Below are positions 1 to 6,025 of a stretch of 15,298 bases of DNA, piece after piece. Location of the stretch: contig JBEVIU010000069.1 in assembly GCA_040510575.1 (NCBI GenBank), positions 1 through 15,298 on the forward strand, read 5' to 3'. How positions within the stretch are numbered: position 1 is the first letter of the stretch; each line of letters starts with the position of its first letter. The stretch comes from DASUMF01 sp040510575. Lineage in GTDB: Bacteria; Actinomycetota; Acidimicrobiia; IMCC26256; DASPTH01. Made by a program: the position numbers and the translations under genes. The notes beneath the pieces are model-generated. The model made no database searches and was not told where the DNA came from. It saw only the letters and a list, made by a program, of their open reading frames with translations.

Positions 1-156
1 CCGTACGAAGCAGTCAAGACCTACCGGTGCCCGGGCTGCGATCACGAGATCCCGCCCGGCCTCGGTCACGAAGTGGTGGTGCCGCTCGATGCACCCGCCG
101 ACCGTCGCCACTGGCACAGCAGTTGCTGGCAGCGCAGCTTGCGCCACCAGCGCTGA
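1..156 (+). CDS. C-terminal part of a small Cys/His (zinc-ribbon-like) protein, 5' end outside the window
   Basis: Frame 1 is open from the first base to a TGA at 154-156, giving 51 residues without a start, so the gene begins upstream of the window. Visible features are a CPGC knuckle (residues 10-13 of the fragment), His23, and an HWHSSCW motif with His37, His39 and Cys42, followed by a basic end. This CxxC...HxHxxC pattern resembles a small actinobacterial protein often found near yraN and commonly labelled 'ATP/GTP-binding protein', although no nucleotide-binding motif is visible here. A zinc-binding fold is inferred from the Cys/His spacing; the function is unknown. It is the only + strand gene and converges on yraN with 8 bases between the stop codons. 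Confidence 0.75.
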   Translation, partial: PYEAVKTYRCPGCDHEIPPGLGHEVVVPLDAPADRRHWHSSCWQRSLRHQR

Positions 157-178
157 CGCCCTGCTCAGAAAGCGTCAG
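153..178. terminator. Inverted repeat between convergent genes, candidate bidirectional terminator
   Basis: CTGACGC (153-159) and GCGTCAG (172-178) are perfect 7-base complements separated by a 12-base loop. The + strand stop codon (154-156) lies in one arm and the yraN stop codon (165-167) lies in the loop, so both transcripts can form the hairpin exactly at their ends. There is no T-tract on either side, so it is not a classical intrinsic terminator. The terminator role rests on position only. Confidence 0.4.
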
Positions 179-542
179 TGATGACCTCGATCGACGGCAA
201 CATGGCCCTCGGCGCGGTGATCGACGCAACGTCGAAGCGAAGCTGGGCGGCTCTCGCATCGCCGTGCTCCGACAGCCATCGCGCCGCCAGGCCTCGGATC
301 CGGCGCTGCTTCGTGACGGTGACCGCTTCGAACGGGGCGCCGAACCGCGCACCTCGACGCGTCTTCACCTCGCAGAACACGACGAGGCCGGGACGAGCCA
401 CCACGAGGTCGAGCTCGCCGTCGCGGCAGCGCCAGTTGCGATCGACGATCGTGAACCCGGCCTCGGTGTACCAGCGGGCCGCGAGCTCCTCGCCTGCGTC
501 ACCGAGCGCTCGCCTCGCGTTTCCCATGTGGGCGTTCCGCAT
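165..542 (-). CDS. yraN: YraN/UPF0102 family PD-(D/E)XK nuclease-like protein
   Basis: The product has the UPF0102 pattern: an N-terminal ALGDAGEELAARWY helix, then DGELDLV (Glu, Asp) and VFCEVKTR (Glu, Lys), which make up the PD-(D/E)XK-type active site, then a basic KQRRIR stretch. Counted from the ATG at 527 it has 120 residues, the usual family length. The start is ambiguous: in-frame ATGs lie at 557, 542 and 527 inside a 15-bp tandem repeat, and a GTG at 590 overlaps the DUF2469 stop as GTGA. The ATG at 542 has the best Shine-Dalgarno (GGGGAA, 7 bases upstream), while 527 best fits homologues. The family is nuclease-like, possibly involved in DNA processing, but its role is not established. 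It is the last gene of the - strand series. Confidence 0.9.
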   Translation of the reverse strand: MRNAHMGNARRALGDAGEELAARWYTEAGFTIVDRNWRCRDGELDLVVARPGLVVFCEVKTRRGARFGAPFEAVTVTKQRRIRGLAARWLSEHGDARAAQLRFDVASITAPRAMLPSIEVITDAF

Positions 543-555
543 GTGGGCGTTCCCC
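523..555. repeat. 15-bp tandem repeat spanning the yraN start codons
   Basis: The unit at 523-537 recurs at 538-552 with one mismatch, and a partial third copy begins at 553. Each unit carries one ATG on the - strand (527, 542, with 557 in the partial copy) and a GGAA/GGGGAA element placed as a Shine-Dalgarno for the next ATG. The translated effect is a repeated Met-x-Asn-Ala-His/Arg pentapeptide. Confidence 0.85.
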
Positions 556-586
556 ATGCGGATGGAGACGACGGAACGTCCGGGTG

Positions 587-877
587 TCACGCGTCCTTGG
601 CGACCTCTTCGATGTTCACGTCCTTGAACGTGACCACGCGCACCGTCTGCACGAAGCGCGCCGGGCGGTACATGTCCCACACCCAGGCGTCGGAGAGCTC
701 GAGCTCGAAGTAGACCTGCCCCTGCTCGTTGCGGGCGTCGAGCTTCACCGTGTTGGTGAGATAGAAGCGGCGTTCCGTCTCCACGACGTACGCGAACATC
801 GGGAGGACGTCGCGGTACTCCTTGTAGAGCTGGAGCTCGATCTCCGTCTCGTACCGCTCGAGATCTTCAGCGCTCAC
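587..877 (-). CDS. DUF2469 family protein, conserved in Actinobacteria
   Basis: This 96-residue protein begins SAEDLERYETEIELQLYKEY after the initiator and continues with a Tyr/Phe-rich core (YVVETERRFYLTN, WVWDMYRP). These are hallmarks of DUF2469, found almost exclusively in Actinobacteria, usually between rnhB and yraN. The function is unknown. The start is the GTG at 877, chosen because AAGGAG lies 5 bases upstream and because the next residues match the family N-terminus; an in-frame ATG at 904 would add nine unrelated residues. Its TGA overlaps a possible GTG start of yraN, suggesting coupling. Its usual upstream neighbours lepB and rnhB are not here; rplS comes directly before it, after 90 bases. 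Confidence 0.92.
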   Translation of the reverse strand: MSAEDLERYETEIELQLYKEYRDVLPMFAYVVETERRFYLTNTVKLDARNEQGQVYFELELSDAWVWDMYRPARFVQTVRVVTFKDVNIEEVAKDA

Positions 878-882
878 ATGGT

Positions 883-890
883 CTCCTTCC
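883..890 (-). promoter_or_regulatory. Strong ribosome binding site of the DUF2469 gene
   Basis: On the - strand the sequence is GGAAGGAG, 5 bases before the GTG at 877. An ATG also sits at 880-878 but reads ATG TGA, so it cannot start a protein. The site therefore fixes the GTG as the start. Confidence 0.75.
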
Positions 891-921
891 GCGTGGGTCA
901 GCATACGACCGCTGCGCGGCG

Positions 922-952
922 GATTCGGCGGATCGCGAGTGGATGCCGAATC
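922..952. repeat. 8-bp perfect inverted repeat between rplS and the DUF2469 gene
   Basis: GATTCGGC (922-929) and GCCGAATC (945-952) are exact complements with a 15-base loop. The hairpin would begin 15 bases after the rplS stop. No T-run follows. It could be a 3' stem protecting rplS mRNA, a weak terminator or an operator for the DUF2469 gene. A weak -10-like TATGCT (sense strand, about 900-905) lies downstream without a convincing -35. The structure is certain; the role is open. Confidence 0.5.
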
Positions 953-967
953 GCACGTGGAGACAGA

Positions 968-1312
968 TCAGTCGCGCTTCTCCTTGACCTTCGCGGCCTT
1001 CCCGACCCGGTCGCGCAGGTAGTAGAGCTTCGCCCGACGCACGTCGCCGCGGGTCACCCGCTCGATCGTGGCGATGATCGGCGAGTGCACCGGGAAGGTG
1101 CGCTCGACGCCGACGCCGAAGCTCACCTTGCGCACGGTGAAGGTCTCACGGCTCCCGCTGCCCTTGCGCCGGATCACGACGCCCTGGAACACCTGCACAC
1201 GCTGGCGATTGCCCTCGACCACCCGGACGTGCACCTTCAGGGTGTCGCCGGGGGCGAACTCGGGGATGTCGTCGCGCAGTTGTCCGCGGTCGACGAGGTC
1301 GGTGGCATTCAT
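968..1312 (-). CDS. rplS: 50S ribosomal protein L19
   Basis: The 114-residue product matches L19 along its full length: the N-terminal helix, FAPGDTLKVHVRVVEGNRQR, VQVFQGVVIRRKGSG, SFGVGVERTFPVHSP and AKLYYLRDRVGKAAKVKEKR. L19 sits at the 30S/50S interface. The open frame extends further upstream, but the ATG at 1312 is the family start and has GGAG about 9 bases upstream; the upstream residues are Pro-rich and unlike L19. It follows trmD after 61 bases in the widely conserved rpsP-khpA-rimM-trmD-rplS order. This gap is wider than those inside rpsP-trmD, so separate translation or an mRNA leader is possible, although no clear leader structure was found. Confidence 0.97.
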   Translation of the reverse strand: MNATDLVDRGQLRDDIPEFAPGDTLKVHVRVVEGNRQRVQVFQGVVIRRKGSGSRETFTVRKVSFGVGVERTFPVHSPIIATIERVTRGDVRRAKLYYLRDRVGKAAKVKEKRD

Positions 1313-1373
1313 CGCAGGGTGCTCCGGAAGAGACGGTGGCCGACAGGCTGGGGCCGGCGGAGGAATGTCCAGA

Positions 1374-2105
1374 CTAGGCGTCGGCGGCGTCGGGTGGGAA
1401 CTCGCGGAGCACGGCATCGTCCTCGTCGTCGAGCGGCCGTCCGGCGAGCAGGTCGGGGCGGTGCTTCATCGTGCGCCGCAGGGCCGTCGCCCGGCGCCAC
1501 CGTGCGATGCGGGCGTGGTCGCCCCCGCGGAGCACCTCGGGCACGGCGTGACCGCGGAACTCCGCCGGGCGGGTGTACTGCGGGTACTCGACCAACCCGG
1601 CCGAGAACGACTCCTCGGTCCCCGAGCCGTCGTTGCCCATCACGCCGGGGACGAGCCGAGTGACCGCGTCCACCACCACGAGCGCCGCGGCCTCACCGCC
1701 GGCGAGCACGTAATCGCCGACGGACAGCTCACCGTCGCACAGGTGATCGGCAACCCGCTGGTCGACTCCCTCGTACCGACCACAGATCAGCGAGAAGCCG
1801 TCGAGGTCCGCCAACTCACGCGCCACGGACTGGTCGAAGCGCCGACCCCCGGCCGAGAGGAGCAGGACCGGGCGCAGCGCGTCGGTCGCCTCGAACGAGG
1901 CGAACAGGGGGCCGGGCATCATCACCATGCCGGCCCCTCCCCCGTACGGCGTGTCGTCGACAGTGCGGTGGCGATCGTCGGCATGGTCACGCGGATCGTG
2001 CACGCGGAGGTCGACGATCCCGGCCTCGCGCGCGCGGCCGAGGAGCGATGACTCGAACGGACCCTCGAAGTAGCCGGGGAAGATCGAGAAGAGGTCGATG
2101 CGCAT
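1374..2105 (-). CDS. trmD: tRNA (guanine-N1)-methyltransferase TrmD
   Basis: TrmD methylates G37 of tRNAs with G at position 36, using S-adenosylmethionine, and so prevents +1 frameshifting. The 243 residues show the SPOUT trefoil-knot motifs: DDTPYGGGAGM (51-60), ICGRYEGVDQRV (107-118), ELSVGDYVLAGGE (126-138) and VTRLVPGVMGN (148-158). The segment GLVEYPQYTRP (170-180) has Glu where E. coli TrmD has the catalytic Asp169; acidic substitution is tolerable and seems usual in actinobacterial relatives. The ATG at 2105 overlaps the rimM stop as TGATG, so re-initiation after rimM is likely. The last 25 residues are acidic and Pro/Ala-rich. Much longer upstream extensions of the frame are shadow sequence over rimM. 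Confidence 0.97.
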   Translation of the reverse strand: MRIDLFSIFPGYFEGPFESSLLGRAREAGIVDLRVHDPRDHADDRHRTVDDTPYGGGAGMVMMPGPLFASFEATDALRPVLLLSAGGRRFDQSVARELADLDGFSLICGRYEGVDQRVADHLCDGELSVGDYVLAGGEAAALVVVDAVTRLVPGVMGNDGSGTEESFSAGLVEYPQYTRPAEFRGHAVPEVLRGGDHARIARWRRATALRRTMKHRPDLLAGRPLDDEDDAVLREFPPDAADA

Positions 2106-2596
2106 CAGAGATCGAGGAGCCCTTCGGGCAGATCGACGACCACTTCGTCGTTGCGCCGCTCGATCACGAACGTGATCGGCACGAGCGCGTCGGTGTCGAG
2201 CACGAGCTGATCGTGGGCCGGGTTGGCTTCCACCGCGACGATGGTGCCGAGGCGCTCGCCGCCCACGTCGACCACGACGCTCCCGACGAGCTCGTGGATC
2301 CAGTACTCGTCGTCGTCGAGCACCGCAGCCGTGAGCGGGTCGGCCGTGAGCACCGCACCGAGCAGCGCCTCCGCAGCAGTGCGATCGTTCACGCCCTCGA
2401 ACCGGAGCAGCCATCGCCCTTGATGTGGACGTGCCGCAGTGATGGTCAGTGAGCGGGGACCCACCCGTAGCACCGCGCCCGGCGCGTGGCGCTCGGGACG
2501 GTTGCTCGTGAAGGTGACCGCCACCTCACCCTGGATGCCGTGCGCGCGGCCGATGCGGCCGACTTCGAGCTCGCCCGAATCGGGCGGCACGTTCAC
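2105..2596 (-). CDS. rimM: 16S rRNA processing / ribosome maturation factor RimM
   Basis: RimM binds S19 and assists assembly of the 30S head. The 163-residue product has the N-terminal barrel with the signature EVGRIGRAHGIQGEV (11-25) and a C-terminal PRC-barrel beginning YWIHELVGSVVVD (98-110) and ending DLPEGLLDL. Its length is typical. The start is a GTG at 2596 that overlaps the khpA stop as GTGA; no strong Shine-Dalgarno precedes it, consistent with translational coupling. It overlaps trmD by one base. The order rpsP-khpA-rimM-trmD is conserved across many bacteria. Confidence 0.96.
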   Translation of the reverse strand: MNVPPDSGELEVGRIGRAHGIQGEVAVTFTSNRPERHAPGAVLRVGPRSLTITAARPHQGRWLLRFEGVNDRTAAEALLGAVLTADPLTAAVLDDDEYWIHELVGSVVVDVGGERLGTIVAVEANPAHDQLVLDTDALVPITFVIERRNDEVVVDLPEGLLDL

Positions 2597-2934
2597 TCCA
2601 CGACGTCGACGTTGGCTTTCACACCATCAGCTGATCCCGCCGCGCGCACGAGTTGGCGCACGGCTTGGATCACGCGGCCCCGTCGACCGATGAGGCGACC
2701 CATGTCGTCGGGGTTGGCGTGCACGAACAGCTCGACCTCGCCGCGGCGCTCCTCGACCTCGATCTCGATCGCATCGGGGTCGTCGGCCAGGTGGCGGGTG
2801 ACGTGCTCGGCCACGGCCAACGCTCGCGCACCCACGATCCGGTTGGCGTCGTCGTCGTCCTCGTAGTCGTCGTCGCGATCGTCCGCGACATTGACGTTGA
2901 CGTCGTCGACGTCGTCGTCGAACTCGTCGGTCAT
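2593..2934 (-). CDS. khpA: KH-domain RNA-binding protein KhpA (YlqC) with an acidic N-terminal extension
   Basis: KhpA is a small single-KH RNA-binding protein which in Firmicutes pairs with KhpB/EloR and influences cell division; that pairing is known elsewhere, not shown here. The KH core runs from about residue 35 to 113, with the RNA-binding loop GRRG (83-86) in DDMGRLIGRRGRVIQ. Typical family members have 75-80 residues; this one has 113 because of a tail of about 33 residues that is mostly Asp/Glu (DDDVDD, DDRDDDYEDDDD). The ATG at 2934 overlaps the rpsP stop as ATGA. A later start is possible, but no in-frame ATG exists until within the KH domain, which supports the long form. Confidence 0.92.
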   Translation of the reverse strand: MTDEFDDDVDDVNVNVADDRDDDYEDDDDANRIVGARALAVAEHVTRHLADDPDAIEIEVEERRGEVELFVHANPDDMGRLIGRRGRVIQAVRQLVRAAGSADGVKANVDVVE

Positions 2935-3416
2935 TCCGCTGACTCCTCGGCTTCGGGCGCGTCGGCCGCAGGTTCGTCGACAACGGGCTCGTCGACAGCC
3001 GGCGCTTCCGCCTCCGCTGCGGGCGCGGCCTCGGCCTTGGCCTCGACTGGCTTGGCCTCGACGGGTGTCGGCGCAGGCTTCTCGGCCTTGACGCCCGGTG
3101 CGACCTTGCCGGTCATGTACCCGCGACGCGAGAGCTTGGTGACGGCGGGGCGCTTGCGCTCCGACTCGTACTGCTCCCACACCCCGGTCTGGGTGAGCAG
3201 CTTCTGCACCTGCTCGGTGGGCTGTGCACCCTTCCGCAGCCACGCGAGGGCGGAATCGGCATCGATCTCGATGCGCGACGGCTCCTGACGCGGCTGGTAC
3301 TGGCCGATGATCTCGATGAACCGACCGTCGCGCGGCGAGCGACCATCGGCGACCACCACGCGGTAGGTCGGTTGCTTCTTCTTGCCCACCCGCATGAGGC
3401 GGATCTTCACGGCCAC
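2931..3416 (-). CDS. rpsP: 30S ribosomal protein S16 with an Ala/Pro/Glu-rich C-terminal extension
   Basis: The core (residues 1-85) is S16: AVKIRLMRVGKKKQPTYRVV, ADGRSPRDGRFIE, IGQYQP and ALAWLRKGAQPTEQVQKLL. S16 is an early 16S rRNA-binding assembly protein. Residues 86-161 form an extension, first basic (KRPAVTKLSRRGYMTGK), then a low-complexity Pro/Ala/Glu tail with small repeats (PVEAK twice, VDEP twice). Extended S16 proteins are common in Actinobacteria, but the tail here is long. The start is a GTG at 3416 matching the family N-terminus, with AGAGGA about 10 bases upstream. It is the first gene of the tightly coupled rpsP-khpA-rimM-trmD set, 48 bases after ffh. Confidence 0.97.
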   Translation of the reverse strand: MAVKIRLMRVGKKKQPTYRVVVADGRSPRDGRFIEIIGQYQPRQEPSRIEIDADSALAWLRKGAQPTEQVQKLLTQTGVWEQYESERKRPAVTKLSRRGYMTGKVAPGVKAEKPAPTPVEAKPVEAKAEAAPAAEAEAPAVDEPVVDEPAADAPEAEESAE

Positions 3417-3464
3417 GGTCAGGGGTTCCTCTCGTCGTACGTGCGGCGCATCAGGCTAGTCGGG

Positions 3465-4802
3465 TTATTGGAGTTGGCTCAGGTCGAGGTCGCCGAGCTC
3501 CTTGGGCAGGCGGGGCATCTTGCCCTTCCCCATGCCCTTCATCATCTGCTGCACCATCTTGAACTGCTTCAGGAGGCCGTTGACGTCGGCGGTGGTCACG
3601 CCGCTGCCCTGCGCGATCCGCATCCGGCGTGAGCCGTTGATCAGCGAGGGGTCGCGCCGTTCGGCCGGGGTCATCGAGCAGATGATCGCCTCGACCCGGG
3701 CGATCTCGCCCTCGTCGACCTCGGCGTCCTTGAGCTCCTTCGGCACGCCGGGCAACATCCCCAGCACGTTCTGGAGCGGCCCCATCTTCTTGACCTGGCG
3801 CATCTGCTGGAGGAAGTCCTCGAGCGTGAGCTGGCCCTTGCGGAGCTTGTCGCCCGCCTTGGCCATCTCCTCCTCGTCGAAGGTCGCCTCCGCCTTCTCG
3901 ATCAGCGTGAGGACGTCGCCCATCCCGAGGATGCGGCTGGCCATGCGGTCGGGATGGAACGCCTCGAACTCGTCGAGCTTCTCGCCGGTCCCCGCGAACA
4001 GGATCGGCTTGCCGACGACCTCTTTCACCGACAGCGCGGCGCCACCACGGGCGTCGCCGTCGATCTTGGTGAGCACCACGCCGGTGAGCCCGACCGTCTC
4101 GTTGAACTCGCTGGCGACGTTGACCGCTTCCTGACCGGTCATGGCATCGACGACGAGGAGCGTGTCGTGCGGGTGGACCGCGTCGCGCACCGCGCGCAGC
4201 TCGTCCATGAGGTCGGCGTCGATCTGCAGACGACCGGCGGTGTCGACGATCACGATGTCGCGCCCGAGTCGTGCCGCTTCCTCGAGCGCACCGGTGGCGA
4301 CCTGCACCGGGTCGGTCGCTTCCGAATACACCGGAACGCCGATGCGCTGGCCCAGCACGCGCAGCTGCTCGACGGCCGCGGGCCGTTGGAGGTCGGCCCC
4401 CACGAGCAGCGGACGGCGACCCTGGCTCTTCAACAGCTTGGCCAACTTGGCCGAGGCGGTCGTCTTCCCCGATCCCTGGAGGCCCGCCATCATGATCACG
4501 GTCGGCGGCTTCGACGACATGGTGAGCTTGCCGGTGGTGCCGCCGAGCGTCGTGATCAGCTCGTCGTTGACGATCTTGATGACCTGTTGCGCGGGGCTCA
4601 GGCTCTTCGCCACCTCGGCGCCCGACGCGCGCTCCTTCACCCGCGCGATGAAGTCGCGGGCGACGCGCACGTTGACGTCGGCTTCGAGGAGGGCGACGCG
4701 CAGCTCGCGCGCGACCTCGTCGATGTCCTTGTCGGTGAGCTTGCCCCGGCTCCGGAGCTTCTTGAAGACGCCGTCGAGGCGATCGGAGAGCGCGTCGAAC
4801 AT
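3465..4802 (-). CDS. ffh: Signal recognition particle GTPase Ffh
   Basis: Ffh binds the SRP RNA and hydrophobic signal sequences and delivers ribosomes to FtsY at the membrane. The 445-residue protein has the N domain (1-90), and the G domain with the P-loop GLQGSGKTT (107-115), DLQRPAA, DTAGR (187-191) and TKIDGDARGGAALS (245-258). The M domain (about 300-430) is Met-rich, with SRRMRIAQGSG, which contacts SRP RNA, and MVQQMMKGMGKGKM. The ATG at 4802 begins FDALSDRL as in homologues; a TTG at 4811 would add three residues. ftsY lies 39 bases upstream, so both SRP GTPases probably share a transcript. No SRP RNA gene was seen in the window. Confidence 0.98.
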   Translation of the reverse strand: MFDALSDRLDGVFKKLRSRGKLTDKDIDEVARELRVALLEADVNVRVARDFIARVKERASGAEVAKSLSPAQQVIKIVNDELITTLGGTTGKLTMSSKPPTVIMMAGLQGSGKTTASAKLAKLLKSQGRRPLLVGADLQRPAAVEQLRVLGQRIGVPVYSEATDPVQVATGALEEAARLGRDIVIVDTAGRLQIDADLMDELRAVRDAVHPHDTLLVVDAMTGQEAVNVASEFNETVGLTGVVLTKIDGDARGGAALSVKEVVGKPILFAGTGEKLDEFEAFHPDRMASRILGMGDVLTLIEKAEATFDEEEMAKAGDKLRKGQLTLEDFLQQMRQVKKMGPLQNVLGMLPGVPKELKDAEVDEGEIARVEAIICSMTPAERRDPSLINGSRRMRIAQGSGVTTADVNGLLKQFKMVQQMMKGMGKGKMPRLPKELGDLDLSQLQ

Positions 4803-4821
4803 CGCCGCCAACCTAGGAGAT

Positions 4822-4849
4822 CTACGCCAGGCCCATGAGAACTACGCCA
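4822..4849. repeat. Direct repeat of the ftsY end in the ftsY-ffh gap
   Basis: CTACGCCA occurs at 4822-4829 and again at 4842-4849, 20 bases apart. The second copy contains the ftsY stop codon (CTA, read TAG on the - strand), so the gap holds a duplicate of the gene's last bases. It may be a small slippage duplication; no function is evident. Confidence 0.5.
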
Positions 4850-5969
4850 AGAGGGCGTCGACGAAATTCGCCGGATCGAACTCGACGAGGTCGGCGGCCG
4901 TCTCACCGAGGCCGACCAGCTTCACCGGGATGCCGAGCTCCGCCTCGATCGCGAGCACGATCCCGCCCTTGGCGGTGCCGTCGAGCTTGGTGAGCACCAC
5001 GCCGGTCACGTCGACGGCCTCGGTGAACTGCCGCGCCTGGGTGAGCCCGTTCTGCCCCGTGCTCGCGTCGAGCACGAGGAGCATCTCCTTGAGCGCACCC
5101 GGCGTGCGGTCGACGATGCGCCGCAGCTTCTCCAGCTCGTTCATGAGGTTGACCTTGGTGTGGAGCCGGCCCGCGGTGTCGACCAGCACGAGGTCGGCGT
5201 TGCGGCTCTCGGCCGAGCTCATCGCGTCGAACACCACCGAGCCCGGGTCGGCACCCTCCTGGCCCTTCACGATGCCGGCGCCGACCTTCTCCGCCCAGTG
5301 CGTGAGCTGTTCGGCGGCGGCGGCGCGGAACGTGTCGGCCGCCGCGAGGACGACGGCGTGACCGTCGTTCACCTCACGCTGCGCGACCTTCGCGATCGTG
5401 GTGGTCTTCCCGACACCGTTGACGCCGACGAACATCCAGACGTTGCGCTCGTCGGGTGCGAGCACCAGCGTGCGGTCGCCGGTGGCCACGAGCTGGGCGA
5501 CGAGCTCGTCGCGCAACGCGGTGATGAGAGCCTCGGAATCGACGATGCGCTCGTCGCGTGCGCGCTCGCGGAGTCGGTCGAGGAGTCGCTCGGTGGTGGG
5601 CAGTCCGACGTCGGCGAGGAGCAGGGTCTCCTCGAGCTCCTCCCACGTCGCGTCGTCGACGGTGCCCCGGCCGCGTATCGCGGCAAGTGACCGCAGGAAG
5701 GCGCCGCGTGTGCGACCGAGGCGATCACGCAGGTTGGGCGCCGCCTCGATTACCGGCTCGACCTCGGGCTCGACCTCGGGCTCGACTTCGGTGTCGACCT
5801 CGTCGACAACTGCCTGCGCCGGCAGCGACGGCGCAGCCGTCGGAGGAGGCGGCGCGATGACCTCACCGGGAGTTGCGCTGCGCTGCGATCGGCGGCTGAG
5901 CACGATCCCGGTGGTCGCGAGGACCGCGCCGAGCACGAAGATGAGGATGAGGACGAGGACGGGGTCCAT
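4842..5969 (-). CDS. ftsY: Signal recognition particle receptor FtsY with an N-terminal membrane anchor
   Basis: FtsY docks the SRP-ribosome complex at the membrane. The 375-residue protein starts with a hydrophobic segment (residues 3-25, then SRRSQR), which predicts a transmembrane anchor; many actinobacterial FtsY proteins have this, whereas E. coli FtsY has an acidic A domain. A Pro-rich and acidic linker follows (35-78) with a VEPE repeat. The NG domain holds GVNGVGKTTT (182-191), ADTFRAAAAEQL (211-222), VDTAGRLHTKVNLM (263-276), DASTGQNGL (301-309) and TKLDGTAKGG (327-336). The ATG at 5969 has AGGA 8 bases upstream. It lies between mscS (56-base gap) and ffh. Confidence 0.98.
   Translation of the reverse strand: MDPVLVLILIFVLGAVLATTGIVLSRRSQRSATPGEVIAPPPPTAAPSLPAQAVVDEVDTEVEPEVEPEVEPVIEAAPNLRDRLGRTRGAFLRSLAAIRGRGTVDDATWEELEETLLLADVGLPTTERLLDRLRERARDERIVDSEALITALRDELVAQLVATGDRTLVLAPDERNVWMFVGVNGVGKTTTIAKVAQREVNDGHAVVLAAADTFRAAAAEQLTHWAEKVGAGIVKGQEGADPGSVVFDAMSSAESRNADLVLVDTAGRLHTKVNLMNELEKLRRIVDRTPGALKEMLLVLDASTGQNGLTQARQFTEAVDVTGVVLTKLDGTAKGGIVLAIEAELGIPVKLVGLGETAADLVEFDPANFVDALLA
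5755..5802. repeat. 12-bp tandem repeat within ftsY encoding a Val-Glu-Pro-Glu linker
   Basis: The unit ACCTCGGGCTCG occurs at 5761-5772 and 5773-5784, with a degenerate copy at 5785-5796 and partial units on both sides. It encodes the acidic VEPEVEPEVEPV linker between the membrane anchor and the NG domain. Its copy number could vary by slippage in steps of four residues without breaking the frame. Confidence 0.8.
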
Positions 5970-5998
5970 GAGCGAGATCCTGGATTCCGGGAAGCGTG

Positions 5999-6016
5999 CC
6001 GGACGGGCCGGACGGG
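5999..6016. repeat. 9-bp tandem duplication in the mscS-ftsY gap
   Basis: CCGGACGGG is repeated exactly at 5999-6007 and 6008-6016 in the 56-base gap before ftsY. No promoter or terminator pattern accompanies it. Confidence 0.55.
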
Positions 6017-6025
6017 AGCGCGATC

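Noticed and set aside
1313..1373. Possible L19 leader or terminator in the trmD-rplS gap
   Set aside because: Only short GGCC/GCCG self-complementary bits are present, which are expected by chance in GC-rich DNA.
584..1663. A 359-codon + strand frame opposite the DUF2469 gene, rplS and the end of trmD
   Set aside because: It is a shadow of three well-recognised genes, with no motif of its own and a composition typical of antisense translation.
1374..2414. Longer trmD with about 100 extra N-terminal residues
   Set aside because: The extra residues are Arg/Gly/His-rich antisense-like sequence overlapping rimM; the family N-terminus begins exactly at the ATG at 2105.
2593..3243. A 216-residue version of khpA starting inside rpsP
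   Set aside because: The upstream part is out-of-frame rpsP sequence; the ATG at 2934 gives the coupled ATGA overlap.
3417..3464. Possible SRP RNA or r-protein leader between ffh and rpsP
   Set aside because: Only 48 bases, far too short for an SRP RNA, and no stable stem or conserved GGAA-tetraloop pattern was found.
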